A DNA stretch of 54,246 bases, taken from positions 1 to 54,246 of the forward strand of contig PBNE01000023.1 in assembly GCA_002722885.1 (NCBI GenBank), read 5' to 3'. The notes beneath the pieces are model-generated. The model worked only from the letters and a program-made list of their open reading frames with translations, searched no databases and had not been told where the DNA came from. Shown one piece after another: positions 38,027 to 48,075 of this stretch (the first letter of the stretch is position 1; each line of letters begins with the position of its first letter). Both the position numbers and the translations under genes were made by a program. This DNA comes from Rhodospirillaceae bacterium (GTDB lineage Bacteria > Pseudomonadota > Alphaproteobacteria > SP197).

Positions 38027-40646
38027 CGGATGCGCCCTCAGGCGCGCTCTTCTTCGCCATCTTCTTCTTCGGACCTGCCTTCTTTTTGGCCGCAGCCTTT
38101 TTCGGCGTGGCCTTCTTGCCGGATTTTGCTTCCTTTTTCTTGGTCAGAAGCTCCAGCGCCATCTCCATCGTGACGTCCTCGGGCTCCATGCCTTTGGGCA
38201 GCGAGGCGAAGGTTCGCTTGTGTGCGATGTACGGCCCGTAACGGCCCTTCTTCACCTCGACCGGTGACTTGTCGTCGGGATGCGTGCCCAGTTCCTTCAG
38301 AACAAGGGCAGCACGGCCACGCCCGCTGCCACGCGCAATCTTCTCGGCGATCAGGGTCACGGCCCGATTCAGGCCGATGGTGAGGACATCCTCGTCCTTC
38401 GGAATTGAGGTGTAGCCCTTGCCGTGTTTCAGGTAGGGGCCGAAGCGGCCGATGCCGGCCAATACCGGCTCACTGTCATCTGGATGCTTGCCGACTTCGC
38501 GCGGCAGGGAGAGCAGACGCAGCGCGAGTTCCAGATCTATCGCATCAAGCGCAGTGCCCTTCGGTACGGCGATCCGTGGCGGCTTGGCCTTTTCCTCAGA
38601 CTCGCCCTTCTGGAGGTAGGGTCCGTAGGGGCCACGACGCAGGGTCACGGCAAGGCCGGTCTCCGGATCATCACCGAGGTGTTTGGCCCCCCCGTCTTCA
38701 CCGGCCGCGGCATCCTCGTCTTCGCTCGCCACGAGCTGGCGGGTGAACTTGCAGTCGGGGTAGTTAGAACAGCCGACAAAGGCGCCGAACTTGCCAAGTT
38801 TGAGGCCCAGGGTGCCGTCCTTGCAGGCGCGGCAGCGGCGGAGGTCTTCGCCGCCCGTGCCCTTGCGGAAGATATGGTCTTCCAGGGTCTTCTCGATTTC
38901 TTCGAGAACCTTCGGGCGCTCCAGTTCACCGGCTTCCTGAACGGCCAGATGGAAGGCTTCCCAGAAGTCGCGCAACACGACCTTCCAGTTGATGTCGCCG
39001 TTGGAAACGCGGTCGAGCTCCTGTTCGAGTTCAGCAGTGAAACCGTACTCGACATAGTTCGGAAAGAAGGCTTCCAGGAACGCAATAACCAGGCGGCCAC
39101 GGTCCTGCGGCAGGAATCGCTTTTTGTCGAGGATGACATACTCGCGGTCCTGCAGCACGCCGATGATCGAGGCGTAGGTCGAGGGCCGGCCGATGCCGAG
39201 CTCCTCCATGCGCTTGACCAGGCTCGCTTCCGAGTAACGCGGCGGCGGTTCGGTGAAATGCTGGTCTGGGCGCACTTCGCCGACCTTGAGGGACTCGCCT
39301 TCCTGCACATCCGGCAGGCGGCGCTCTTTGTCGTCATCTTCGTCGCTGGGATCATCGCGGTCTTCGCGATAGAGCTTCATGAAGCCGTCGAACGCCACCA
39401 CGGAGCCTGTCGCGCGCAACACGACGTCCTTGGATGACGCGGCGATATCCACCCCAACCTGGTCGAGCAGCGCCTGGGCCATCTGGCTGGCCAAGGCGCG
39501 CTTCCAGATCAGCTCGTAGAGGCGGGCACCATCCTCATCGAGATAGGCCGCCATCTCCTTGGGCGTGCGCTCGAACGCGGTCGGGCGCACGGCTTCATGG
39601 GCTTCCTGCGCATTGCGTGTAGATGAGTTGAAGGTCCGGGCCTTCTCGGGAAGGTAACGGTCACCGAACTCGCTGCGGATGAGCTGACGTGCGCCGTCGA
39701 GTGCGGTCTGCGACAACGCGACACTATCGGTTCGCATATAGGTGATCAGGCCGGTAGTCTCGCCGCCGAGGTCGATGCCTTCGTAGAGCTTCTGGGCAAC
39801 CTGCATGGTCCGCCGTGCACCGAAGCCCAGCTTGCGCGAGGCTTCCTGCTGCAAGGTCGAGGTGATGAAGGGCGGGTTGGGATTGCGTTTGACCTGCTTG
39901 CGCTCGACCGATGCCACGCTGAACGAGCCTTCCCGGACGCGGCGTGCTGCGGCTTCGCCTCGCGAGCGATCAGAGAGGGCGAACTTGTCGAGTTTGGTGC
40001 CGTCCAGCTGGGTCAGGCGCGCCACGGCCTTGCCGCCGGCGTCCTTCAGGAAGTCGGCGTCGACCGTCCAGTACTCCTGCGGAACAAAGGCCTCGATCTC
40101 CGCCTCACGGGCGCAGATCAGGCGTAGGGCGACGGACTGGACACGGCCTGCCGAGCGGCTGCCCGGCAGTTTGCGCCACAGCACCGGCGACAGGTTGAAA
40201 CCCACGAGATAGTCGAGGGCGCGGCGGGCCTGCTGCGCGTTGACGAGATCCATGTCGATCTCACGCGGCTGGGCCATAGCCTCACGGACCGCATCGCGAG
40301 TGATCTCGTGGAACACGACGCGGCTGACGCTGCGGTCCTTGATGATGTTCTTTTCTTTTAGCCAGTTCAGGACATGCCACGAGATCGCTTCACCCTCGCG
40401 GTCTGGATCGGTCGCGAGAACAAGGCTGTCGGCGCCGTGCAGGGCGTCGGCGATTGCCTTAAGGGGCTTCTTCGCCTTGTCGCCGGTCTCGTAGATCATC
40501 TCGAAATCCTTGTCCGGGATGACCGAGCCGTCCTTGGGCGGCAAATCACTCACATGGCCATAGCTCGCGAGCACGGTGACATCGTCGCCGAGATACTTCT
40601 CGATCGTCTTGGCCTTGGCTGGCGACTCGACGACTACGACCTGCAT
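38007..40646 (-). CDS. topA: DNA topoisomerase I (type IA)
   Basis: This 879-residue enzyme relaxes negative supercoils. It has the Toprim domain (VVVESPAKAKTIEKYLG, residues 4-20, and TDPDREGEAISWH near 79), the catalytic Tyr303 in GLITYMRTDS, one four-cysteine zinc ribbon (CRACKDG ... CSNYPDC near 605-632), then three C-terminal repeats with RxGPY motifs and a Lys/Ala-rich tail. dprA usually precedes it and does so here in broken form. It overlaps rnr. Confidence 0.97.
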   Translation of the reverse strand: MQVVVVESPAKAKTIEKYLGDDVTVLASYGHVSDLPPKDGSVIPDKDFEMIYETGDKAKKPLKAIADALHGADSLVLATDPDREGEAISWHVLNWLKEKNIIKDRSVSRVVFHEITRDAVREAMAQPREIDMDLVNAQQARRALDYLVGFNLSPVLWRKLPGSRSAGRVQSVALRLICAREAEIEAFVPQEYWTVDADFLKDAGGKAVARLTQLDGTKLDKFALSDRSRGEAAARRVREGSFSVASVERKQVKRNPNPPFITSTLQQEASRKLGFGARRTMQVAQKLYEGIDLGGETTGLITYMRTDSVALSQTALDGARQLIRSEFGDRYLPEKARTFNSSTRNAQEAHEAVRPTAFERTPKEMAAYLDEDGARLYELIWKRALASQMAQALLDQVGVDIAASSKDVVLRATGSVVAFDGFMKLYREDRDDPSDEDDDKERRLPDVQEGESLKVGEVRPDQHFTEPPPRYSEASLVKRMEELGIGRPSTYASIIGVLQDREYVILDKKRFLPQDRGRLVIAFLEAFFPNYVEYGFTAELEQELDRVSNGDINWKVVLRDFWEAFHLAVQEAGELERPKVLEEIEKTLEDHIFRKGTGGEDLRRCRACKDGTLGLKLGKFGAFVGCSNYPDCKFTRQLVASEDEDAAAGEDGGAKHLGDDPETGLAVTLRRGPYGPYLQKGESEEKAKPPRIAVPKGTALDAIDLELALRLLSLPREVGKHPDDSEPVLAGIGRFGPYLKHGKGYTSIPKDEDVLTIGLNRAVTLIAEKIARGSGRGRAALVLKELGTHPDDKSPVEVKKGRYGPYIAHKRTFASLPKGMEPEDVTMEMALELLTKKKEAKSGKKATPKKAAAKKKAGPKKKMAKKSAPEGASDDNPEA

Positions 40647-40692
40647 GCTTCGCCTCTGGAATGACTCAAGTGACTGATACGAAAGCCGAAAA

Positions 40693-41821
40693 TCAGGTCG
40701 ATATCAGGGCAATCTTGTTGCCAGGATGCCGCTCGATCCGGCCTGCCAACTCCAGCTCCAAAAAGAGAATCTGGGCTTCGGCGGGGGTTACTTGGCACCG
40801 GCGTACCAGTTCGTCAACCTCGACAGGATCGGCGCCAAGCGCTGAAACCAACCGTCCGCGGTTGTGCTGAGGCGGCTCATCCACAGCTAGATCCGGCGCA
40901 TCAAGAGGCGGTTCTGGCGGTGTGTCCGAGGTCGATTTCGAGATCATCCGGCCCGGTGTTTCCAGGGCCTCGATGATGTCATCGACGCTCTGGATCAGTG
41001 CTGCGCCGTCGCGAATGAGGGCGGTTGGTCCCGCGTGCTTTGGGGTCCTGTAGCGAGCCGGGTGCAGCGAAGACATCACGGCCGTTTTCGGCGGCGAGCC
41101 GAGCTGTGATCAATGCGCCGGATCGTTCGTTGGCCTCGACGACAAGCGTGCCGGACGCCAGTCCGGCAACAATCCTATTGCGGCGGGGAAAATGGCCGGC
41201 CCGTGGCTTGAGTCCCAGGGGCTGGTCGCTCACCAATGCGCCACGTGTGGCCACGTCCCGATGCGGGCCTTCGTTCTCGGGTGGGTAAACAACATTGATG
41301 CCGCCGGCAACATTGATGCTGCCGGCCAGCACAGCCACCGTTCCGTTTTCGATGGCTCCACGGTGGGCGGCGGTGTCGATGCCGCGGGCCAGCCCGGATG
41401 TCACGACGAAGCCGGCTTCGCCCAGATCTCGCGTCAGCGTTTCGGCAAACCGTCGGCCTGACGCCGAGGCGTTTCGCGAGCGGACAATCGCGATCTGCTG
41501 TTCCTTCGAGAGGTCTGCGTTGCCGTGGACCGCAATGACCGAAGGCGGGTCATAGATTTATGCGAGGTCTGGCGGATAGCCGGGTTCACGCAACACCAGA
41601 CATCGGGCGCCCAGCCGTTCCAGTTCGTCCAGCTCGGCCTAGATGGGTCCAGATTGAGGGATCACCACATCCTTCAGGCGTCCGCCACGAGCGGCTAGCT
41701 CGGGCAGGGCATTGAGCACAGCCTCGGCGGAACCGAAGCGGCGGATCAGGGTCTGATAGGTTCGGGGGCCGACGGTCTCGGCACGGGCAAGGCGCAGATG
41801 CGCGATGAGGCCCGCTGTCAT
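40693..41821 (-). pseudogene. dprA: Broken DNA-processing protein DprA
   Basis: DprA loads RecA on incoming single-stranded DNA. The N-terminal part ([21 protein letters not shown]) ends at TAG 41641-41639. The same frame continues, hits TAA 41560-41558, then gives the Rossmann core: RNASASGRRFAETL, TSGLARGIDTAAHRGAIENG, HFPRRNRIVAGLASGTLVVE. An extra C near 41021-41025 then shifts the frame within GTN; the C-terminal winged helix (LVSALGADPVEVDELVRR) is in the next frame to the TGA at 40693. An 18-bp tandem duplication at 41291-41326 adds six residues. The start overlaps the plsY stop (ATGA). Confidence 0.9.
41291..41326. repeat. 18-bp tandem duplication inside the dprA pseudogene
   Basis: Two adjacent copies of AACATTGATGCCGCCGGC differ at one base (C or T at position 12). 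On the coding strand they encode AGSINV and AGGINV, where DprA proteins have a single such segment before VVYPPEN. It is in-frame, and its single mismatch suggests it is not brand new. Confidence 0.85.
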
Positions 41822-42450
41822 GCCTTCTCGCCGATCTTCGATTCCTCGCCGCGTGCCAGCCTCACCATGTTGGAGCGATGGGCAAACAGTGTCAGCACGG
41901 CGAGGATCGCAACAGTCTGAACGTATTGGATATCATGTGTAAAATACCAAACATAAATAATTGAAAATAAAGATGAAATTATACTTCCTAATGACACGTA
42001 ACGTGTCGCCAGGACGATCACAAACCATGTCGCGAACCCGGCCAGACCGACAGGCCAGGCGATGCTCAAAAGGGCGCCGAGACCAGTCGCAATACCCTTG
42101 CCGCCCTTGAAGCGTAGCCACACCGGGAACATGTGGCCGACCAGCACGACAACCGAAGCGATAACAACAAAGTCGGGGCCGCCGAACTCATGGGCCAGCA
42201 GGACGGCGAGCGCGCCCTTGCCCGCGTCGAGGAGCAGCGTGAGGGCGGCGAGATCCTTGCGCCCGGTACGCAGGACGTTGGTTGCGCCGGTGCTGCCGGA
42301 CCCGATGGTGCGGATGTCACCCTGGCCTGCCAGCCGGGTCAGGACCAGGCCGAATGGGATCGAACCGATCAGATAGGCTGCCAATGCGCATGCTGCGTAG
42401 GGCCACAGGAAGGGCAGGGCGTCGAGGGTGATGATGCGATCATCGAACAC
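41818..42450 (-). CDS. plsY: Acyl-phosphate:glycerol-3-phosphate acyltransferase PlsY
   Basis: This 210-residue inner-membrane enzyme makes lysophosphatidate from acyl phosphate. Family motifs: [18 protein letters not shown] near residue 25, [15 protein letters not shown] near 49, and [21 protein letters not shown] near 105. The start is GTG at 42450 with a poor ribosome site. The stop overlaps dprA. Residues about 150-175 are encoded by a strongly AT-rich patch (41936-41990), unlike the rest of the gene, although the frame is intact. Confidence 0.95.
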   Translation of the reverse strand: MFDDRIITLDALPFLWPYAACALAAYLIGSIPFGLVLTRLAGQGDIRTIGSGSTGATNVLRTGRKDLAALTLLLDAGKGALAVLLAHEFGGPDFVVIASVVVLVGHMFPVWLRFKGGKGIATGLGALLSIAWPVGLAGFATWFVIVLATRYVSLGSIISSLFSIIYVWYFTHDIQYVQTVAILAVLTLFAHRSNMVRLARGEESKIGEKA

Positions 42451-42502
42451 GAGCGGGGTTCCGGTCAGCCAACGAGAGCCATGGTGTCACGGGGACGCCT
42501 GG

Positions 42503-43834
42503 TTAGGAAAGATGGAAGACGGTGCGGCCGCTCACGACGGTGCGCGTAGCACGTCCCTGAAGGGGACGGCCCTCGAAGGGTGAGTTCTTGGACTTGCTCT
42601 GGAAGGCTTTGATGTCGACACGCCAGGGTTTGTCCATGTCGAACAGCACGAGATCGGCCGGGGCGTCTTTTTCCAGGCGTCCCGCTTCGAGGCCCAGAAG
42701 GTCAGCGGGGGCCGAGGTCACGGTCGCCAGTGCACGGGTCAGGGACATATGGCCGTTGTGCACCATCTCCAGCACCAGAGGCAGCATGGTCTCCAAACCG
42801 ACGATCCCGAAGGCCGCCTGCACGAAGGGCTGGCGCTTGCTGTCCTGATCGTGGGGCGCATGGTCGGAAACGATGGCGTCGACCGTACCGTCCTTCACCG
42901 CCTCGACAAGCGCCTGCCTGTCGTCTTCGGCGCGCAGAGGTGGGCGGACCTTGGCGAAAGTCAGGTAATCGCCCACCGCGTTTTCGTTGAGCGCCAGGTA
43001 GTGCGGTGCGGTGTCAGCGGTGACCTTGAGGCCGCGAGCCTTGGCGTCACGGACCAGCCCGATACTCTCGATTGTCGTGATGTGCGCGAGATGGAGCCGT
43101 CCGCCGGTCATCTCGGCGAGCCGGATGTCACGCGCGACCATGATGGCCTCGCTTTCGGCCGGCATGCCGGGCAGTCCCAGACGGGTCGAAACCTCACCAC
43201 TGTTCATGGCACCTGAGCCCGAAAGGTTCATCTCCTCGGCATGATGAATGAACAGGGCGTTGAAAATCGTGCCGTAGGACAGGGCCCTGCGCAGCACGTT
43301 GGCGTTCATGATGGTGTGCAGGCCATCGGAGAAGGCCACGGCGCCAGCCTCGGAGAGAAGGCCGATCTCGGTGAGTTGCTCGCCCTTGCGGTCCTTGGTG
43401 ATCGCTGCGATGGGGTGGACGCGCACCAGCGAGGTCTCGCGGGCGCGGCGCTCGATGAAATGGACCAGCGAAACATCATCGATCGTGGGGTCGGTGCTGG
43501 GCATACAGGCAATTGTGGTGATGCCGCCCACGGCTGCAGACCGGCTGCCGGTATGGATCGTTTCCTGATGCTCGAAGCCCGGCTCCCGCAGGTGTGCGCG
43601 CATGTCGACGAGTCCCGGGGCCAGCACCTGGCCCGCCGCATCAATCACCTCGATGTCGTTAGCGAGGCCATCGGTGGTGATGTGGCTGCCGAGATCGGCG
43701 ATGCGTTCGCCGTCGGTCAGCAGCCCGCCTGTTTCATCGCGCGTACTGGCCGGATCGACCAGCCGTGCGTTCACATAGGCAACGCGACCGGCCTTCTGTT
43801 TTTTGACCGAAAGATCCGCGATCACCGGGGTCAC
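42503..43834 (-). CDS. pyrC: Dihydroorotase or dihydroorotase-like ATCase partner
   Basis: This 443-residue amidohydrolase follows pyrB with a GTGA overlap (GTG start at 43834). The metal motif, HxH in active enzymes, reads [11 protein letters not shown], so the first histidine is Arg79 and only His81 remains. Other ligands look present: HHAEEMNL near 197, LHLAHITT near 247, and [12 protein letters not shown] near 319. It may be a weakly active or inactive PyrX-like partner that stabilises aspartate carbamoyltransferase, as known in pseudomonads, with an active PyrC elsewhere. This assignment is inference. Confidence 0.88.
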   Translation of the reverse strand: MTPVIADLSVKKQKAGRVAYVNARLVDPASTRDETGGLLTDGERIADLGSHITTDGLANDIEVIDAAGQVLAPGLVDMRAHLREPGFEHQETIHTGSRSAAVGGITTIACMPSTDPTIDDVSLVHFIERRARETSLVRVHPIAAITKDRKGEQLTEIGLLSEAGAVAFSDGLHTIMNANVLRRALSYGTIFNALFIHHAEEMNLSGSGAMNSGEVSTRLGLPGMPAESEAIMVARDIRLAEMTGGRLHLAHITTIESIGLVRDAKARGLKVTADTAPHYLALNENAVGDYLTFAKVRPPLRAEDDRQALVEAVKDGTVDAIVSDHAPHDQDSKRQPFVQAAFGIVGLETMLPLVLEMVHNGHMSLTRALATVTSAPADLLGLEAGRLEKDAPADLVLFDMDKPWRVDIKAFQSKSKNSPFEGRPLQGRATRTVVSGRTVFHLS

Positions 43835-44796
43835 TGGTTGTGCTCCGGGTCATCGAGATTGTTGGCCAGAACCTCCATGCAGGCCTGACGAACCGCCACG
43901 CCCATCTCGACCTGATCGAGGATGACGCTGCGGTTGATGTCGTCGGCCACTTCGCTGTCGATCTCGATGCCGCGGTTCATCGGGCCCGGATGCATGATCA
44001 GGGCATCGGGCTTGGCGACCGCCAGCTTGTCGTAGTCGAGGCCGTAGAACTGGAAGTACTCGCGTTCGCTCGGCACAAAACTGCCCTGCATCCGCTCAGT
44101 CTGAAGACGCAGCATCATGACGATGTCGACGTCCTTCAGGCCTTCACGCATGTCATGATGGACTTCAACGCCGTAGCGGTCGGCCTTGGTCGGCAACAGG
44201 GTCGGCGGGGCAACCAGCCGCACCCGCACACCCATTGTGTTGAAGAGCAGAATGTTCGACCGCGCGACCCGGCTGTGGGCGATATCCCCGCAAATGGCGA
44301 CGGTGAGGCCCGAAAGTCGGCCGAGGCGGCGGCGGATGGTCAGAGCGTCGAGCAGGGCCTGAGTCGGGTGTTCATGGCTGCCGTCGCCGGCGTTGATGAC
44401 GGCCGCGTTGACCGCGTTGGCCAGAAGCTTCACCGCGCCACTGTCGGGATGACGCACCACCAGGACATCCGGGTGCATCGCGTTGAGCGTCGCAGCGGTG
44501 TCGATCAGGGTCTCGCCCTTTTTGATCGCGCTGGTCGTGGGCGACATGTTGATGACATCGGCACCCAGACGTTTCCCGGCCAGCTCGAAGGACGTGCGTG
44601 TCCGGGTTGAGCTTTCGAAGAACATATTAATCTGGGTGCGGCCGCGCAGGGTGTTCTGTTTCTTCTCAGCACGCCGGTTCAGCGAGACGTAGCCATCGGC
44701 CAAATCGAGCAGATGCTTGATGTCATCGGGGAATAAATCCTCGATGCCAAGCAGGTGGCGATGGGTGAAATCGGAGGGCGAAGGATCAGCGGTCAT
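43831..44796 (-). CDS. pyrB: Aspartate carbamoyltransferase catalytic subunit
   Basis: This 321-residue enzyme performs the first committed step of pyrimidine synthesis. It has the carbamoyl-phosphate motif [10 protein letters not shown] near residue 61, Lys in [10 protein letters not shown] near 90, [13 protein letters not shown] near 135, and aspartate-binding [15 protein letters not shown] with HPGPMNRG near 265. No regulatory pyrI gene is adjacent. It is translationally coupled to the pyrC-like gene. Confidence 0.96.
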   Translation of the reverse strand: MTADPSPSDFTHRHLLGIEDLFPDDIKHLLDLADGYVSLNRRAEKKQNTLRGRTQINMFFESSTRTRTSFELAGKRLGADVINMSPTTSAIKKGETLIDTAATLNAMHPDVLVVRHPDSGAVKLLANAVNAAVINAGDGSHEHPTQALLDALTIRRRLGRLSGLTVAICGDIAHSRVARSNILLFNTMGVRVRLVAPPTLLPTKADRYGVEVHHDMREGLKDVDIVMMLRLQTERMQGSFVPSEREYFQFYGLDYDKLAVAKPDALIMHPGPMNRGIEIDSEVADDINRSVILDQVEMGVAVRQACMEVLANNLDDPEHNQ

Positions 44797-44833
44797 GCTG
44801 AAGCCGAGTTCTTAAACGAGGTATGTCGATCCG

Positions 44834-45748
44834 TCACGCCAAAATCGCCAGCATGACCGGCATGGTGAGGATGGCTGCCGCCGTCGTGCCAGTGATGATG
44901 CCTGCCATCAACTCTGCGTTTCCGCCCAGTTGACGGGCCAGAACGTAGGCCGCGGGCGAACAGGGCAGGGCGGCGAAGAGCACCACGACACCCTGTGCAT
45001 AACCTTCGACCCCGAACAGGGTGCAAAGCACGGCGGAGAGAACCGGCAGCAATAGCAGCTTGATCACGCTGGCACCTGTGATGATGCGCCGACCAAGACG
45101 CAGGCTCTCAAGATGCAACGCTGCACCGACTGAAATAAGACCGAAACCGAGGGCCGCATCGCCCAGGATGGTGAGCGTGTTGTCGAGCACCAGGGGCAGG
45201 CGCAGGCCGAGTAGATTGAGGCTGATACCACCGACACAGGCCACGATGATCGGGTTGGTGATCACCGCGCGGAGGACGGACGCCAGCGGTGCGGCATCCT
45301 GACCCGCGTAGCGAGCGAGAACGCCGGTGCTGATGACGTTTACTGTGGGAATGTAGACCGCGAGGAGAAGGGCAAAGAGCGCGAGGCCGTCGGCGCCATA
45401 GAGGGCATAGGCGGCCGCAAGTCCGGCATAGCTGTTAAAACGGATCGACCCCATCAGAAAGGACGGGAAGTCCGGCCCCTTCATCGCAAGCCGGGTACGC
45501 AGGGCGATCAGAACGAGTGCCATGACGACAGCGGGAATGACGAGAGCCAGGATCGCGCTGGTCACCTCGTTGCCGGGCAGGTCCGTCGTCATCAGGCGGT
45601 GGACCAGCAGGGAGGGGAACAGCACAAAGTAGGTTAGCCGTTCGACCGTGCGCCAAAAGCTGACATCCCGCGCCAGCCAGTGACGCAGGCCGATGCCGAG
45701 CGCGATCACGAGAAAGATGGGCGTGAGGGCCGAGAACGTCGCCAGCAT
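44834..45748 (-). CDS. AEC-family (auxin efflux carrier-type) permease
   Basis: This 304-residue protein has ten predicted hydrophobic helices in two similar halves. It begins MLATFSALTPIFLVIALGIGLRH, typical of AEC permeases, and has the NPIIVACVGGISLN segment near residue 165 and the C-terminal GITTGTTAAAILTMP-like segment. The substrate is unknown. The start at 45748 is chosen because the longer frame up to 45901 is antisense-like sequence of ruvX. It begins five bases after the ruvX stop. Confidence 0.87.
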   Translation of the reverse strand: MLATFSALTPIFLVIALGIGLRHWLARDVSFWRTVERLTYFVLFPSLLVHRLMTTDLPGNEVTSAILALVIPAVVMALVLIALRTRLAMKGPDFPSFLMGSIRFNSYAGLAAAYALYGADGLALFALLLAVYIPTVNVISTGVLARYAGQDAAPLASVLRAVITNPIIVACVGGISLNLLGLRLPLVLDNTLTILGDAALGFGLISVGAALHLESLRLGRRIITGASVIKLLLLPVLSAVLCTLFGVEGYAQGVVVLFAALPCSPAAYVLARQLGGNAELMAGIITGTTAAAILTMPVMLAILA

Positions 45749-45753
45749 CGATG

Positions 45754-46272
45754 TCAGCCGCCCTGCCGGGCCAGATCGAGGACGTTCTGCAGGATGATAG
45801 CGGCGGCCATGCTGTCGACCTTGGGGGCCTGCTGTTTTTTGGTCAGCCCCCGTTCCTGCATCATGGTTTCGGCTTCGAAGCTGCTGAGGCGTTCGTCCCA
45901 CAGCAGGACCGGAAGCCCGAGCGCACGGATCAGGTTGTTGCCCATTTGGCGTGCCGCCTGGGCGCGCGGTCCTTCGCTGTCATCCATATTGAGCGGGTAA
46001 CCCAACACGATGCCGGTGATGGTGCGTTCTTCGGCGATGGCTTGCAGGCGTTCGGCATCCCGGCTCCACTTTGTACGCCTGATGGTTTCGAGTGGGGTGG
46101 TAATCAGGCGCGTGGTATCGCTGGTGGCGACGCCGATAGTGCGGGTTCCCGGGTCGAGTCCGAGCAGACTTCCTGAGGGAGAAAGACGCAACAGGTCTTC
46201 CAGCACCCGGACAGGCTTGTCGCCCTTTGGGGCCGGTGTTAGGTTCGCGCGCTCCGGGTCACTCTCGGTCAC
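45754..46272 (-). CDS. ruvX: YqgF/RuvX family pre-16S rRNA nuclease or Holliday junction resolvase
   Basis: This 172-residue RNase H-like protein has [17 protein letters not shown] near residue 36, [20 protein letters not shown] near 84, [13 protein letters not shown] near 122 and [12 protein letters not shown] near 150, giving the expected acidic active site. YqgF processes the 5' end of 16S rRNA in E. coli. The start is GTG at 46272. It is divergent from gatC with only 46 bases between the starts. Confidence 0.93.
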   Translation of the reverse strand: MTESDPERANLTPAPKGDKPVRVLEDLLRLSPSGSLLGLDPGTRTIGVATSDTTRLITTPLETIRRTKWSRDAERLQAIAEERTITGIVLGYPLNMDDSEGPRAQAARQMGNNLIRALGLPVLLWDERLSSFEAETMMQERGLTKKQQAPKVDSMAAAIILQNVLDLARQGG

Positions 46273-46318
46273 AATTTTCCAAGCCGTTTCAATGAGTTGC
46301 GGCAGGGGACATTGTCAT

Positions 46319-46606
46319 ATGTCGCTCGATAAAGCCACTGTTGCGCGCATCTCACGCCTTGCGCGCATCGCCACCACGGATGAAGAGCAGGACCGCCTGG
46401 CGGGTGAGCTCTCCGGTATCCTCGATTGGGTCGAACAACTGGGCGAGGTCGACACCGACAACGTCGAGCCGATGACCAGTGTTGTCGAGGTGATTCTGAA
46501 GTCCCGAGAGGATGTCGTCACAGACGGCGGCCGCGCCGATGACATTGTCAGGAACGCGCCGAAATCCGCCCAGAACTTCTTTGTCGTGCCGAAGGTGGTG
46601 GAATGA
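46319..46606 (+). CDS. gatC: Asp-tRNA(Asn)/Glu-tRNA(Gln) amidotransferase subunit C
   Basis: This 95-residue GatC wraps around GatA and GatB in the GatCAB complex. The pattern [24 protein letters not shown] and the end [17 protein letters not shown] are diagnostic. The ATG at 46319 is preceded by GGCAGGGGAC. It overlaps gatA by four bases (ATGA). Confidence 0.95.
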   Translation: MSLDKATVARISRLARIATTDEEQDRLAGELSGILDWVEQLGEVDTDNVEPMTSVVEVILKSREDVVTDGGRADDIVRNAPKSAQNFFVVPKVVE

Positions 46607-48072
46607 GCGCGCTCACCGATCTCACGATTGCCGAGGCGCGCGACCTGCTTGCTAGCGGCGAAACCTCGTCAAAGGAGCTGACCGAAGCCCAGATCGGCGC
46701 GGTGGAATCGCATCGGGAACTCAACGCCTACATCACCGAGACGCCGGAAGCGGCGCTGGAGATGGCCACGGCATCCGATGTGCGCCGCGCCTCGGGTGAG
46801 GCAGGCAAGCTCGAGGGCATCCCAGTTGCCATCAAGGACTTGTTCTGTACGAAAGATGTGCTGACCACGGCGGGCTCGCACGTCCTGGACGGCTTCCACC
46901 CGTTCTATGAGTCGACGGTCACCACCAACATGTTCGCCGAAGGTGCGGTCATGTTGGGCAAGACGAACCTCGACGAGTTCGCCATGGGTTCGGCCAACCT
47001 CACGAGCTACTACGGCGGCGCAATCAACCCCTGGCGTGCGAAGGACGACAACCGTCGTCTGGTGCCCGGCGGATCATCCGGCGGATCGGCTTCTGCCGTT
47101 GCAGGGCGGCTGGCGCTCGGGGCAACGGGAACGGACACCGGCGGCTCAATCCGCCAGCCTGCGGCCTTCACGGGTATTGTCGGCCTGAAGCCGACCTACG
47201 GGCGCTGCTCCCGCTGGGGCATCGTGGCCTTTGCCTCGTCACTCGATCAGGCGGGACCGATGACACGCTCGGTGCGTGATGCCGCGATCATGCTGGGCGC
47301 AATGTCCGGTCATGATCCCAAGGACTCGACCTCGGCCGATGTCACCGTGCCCGATTTCGAAGAGGGCCTCGATGCGGGCGTCAAAGGCATGACGATTGGC
47401 ATTCCGAAGGAGTACCGGGTCGACAGCATGCCTGATGAGATCGAGGCCCTGTGGCAGCAGGGCATTCGCTGGCTCGAAGAGCAGGGTGTGAAGACTATCG
47501 AAATCAGCCTGCCGCACACGAAGTATGCGCTGCCGGTGTATTATGTGGTTGCGCCCGCTGAGGCGTCGTCGAACCTGGCCCGCTATGACGGCGTGAAGTT
47601 CGGCCTGCGCGTCGATGGCGATGACCTCACCGAGATGTATGAACAGACCCGATCCCAGGGCTTCGGCGCGGAGGTCAAGCGCCGTGTGCTAATCGGCACC
47701 TATGTGCTGTCGGCCGGTTACTACGATGCCTATTATCTGAAGGCCCAGAAAGTGCGCACAAGAATCGCCGATGATTTCCGGGAAGCCTGGCAGTCGGTCG
47801 ATGCAATCCTGACGCCCGCGACCCCGTCCGCGGCGTTCAGTGCTGATGACCCGCCGACCGATCCCGTGGCGATGTATCTCAACGACGTCTTCACCGTGCC
47901 GGTGAACCTAGCCGGGCTTCCCGGGCTTTCCGTGCCTGCCGGCCTAACGGCCGACGGGCTGCCGCTTGGTCTGCAGATTATAGGCAAGGCGTTCGATGAA
48001 CAGACCGTCCTGCGTGTCGGCCGCGCCCTGGAAGAGGCTGCCGGTTTTGACGCCCGTCCGGAGGGGTACTGA
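46603..48072 (+). CDS. gatA: Asp-tRNA(Asn)/Glu-tRNA(Gln) amidotransferase subunit A
   Basis: This 489-residue amidase provides ammonia from glutamine. The Ser-cisSer-Lys triad is visible: Lys78 in [11 protein letters not shown], cis-Ser158 in [10 protein letters not shown] and nucleophile Ser182 in [11 protein letters not shown]. The C-terminal part ([21 protein letters not shown]) is complete. With GatB and GatC it converts misacylated Glu-tRNA(Gln) and/or Asp-tRNA(Asn); whether asnS or glnS is missing cannot be seen here. Confidence 0.97.
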   Translation: MSALTDLTIAEARDLLASGETSSKELTEAQIGAVESHRELNAYITETPEAALEMATASDVRRASGEAGKLEGIPVAIKDLFCTKDVLTTAGSHVLDGFHPFYESTVTTNMFAEGAVMLGKTNLDEFAMGSANLTSYYGGAINPWRAKDDNRRLVPGGSSGGSASAVAGRLALGATGTDTGGSIRQPAAFTGIVGLKPTYGRCSRWGIVAFASSLDQAGPMTRSVRDAAIMLGAMSGHDPKDSTSADVTVPDFEEGLDAGVKGMTIGIPKEYRVDSMPDEIEALWQQGIRWLEEQGVKTIEISLPHTKYALPVYYVVAPAEASSNLARYDGVKFGLRVDGDDLTEMYEQTRSQGFGAEVKRRVLIGTYVLSAGYYDAYYLKAQKVRTRIADDFREAWQSVDAILTPATPSAAFSADDPPTDPVAMYLNDVFTVPVNLAGLPGLSVPAGLTADGLPLGLQIIGKAFDEQTVLRVGRALEEAAGFDARPEGY

Positions 48073-48075
48073 GCC

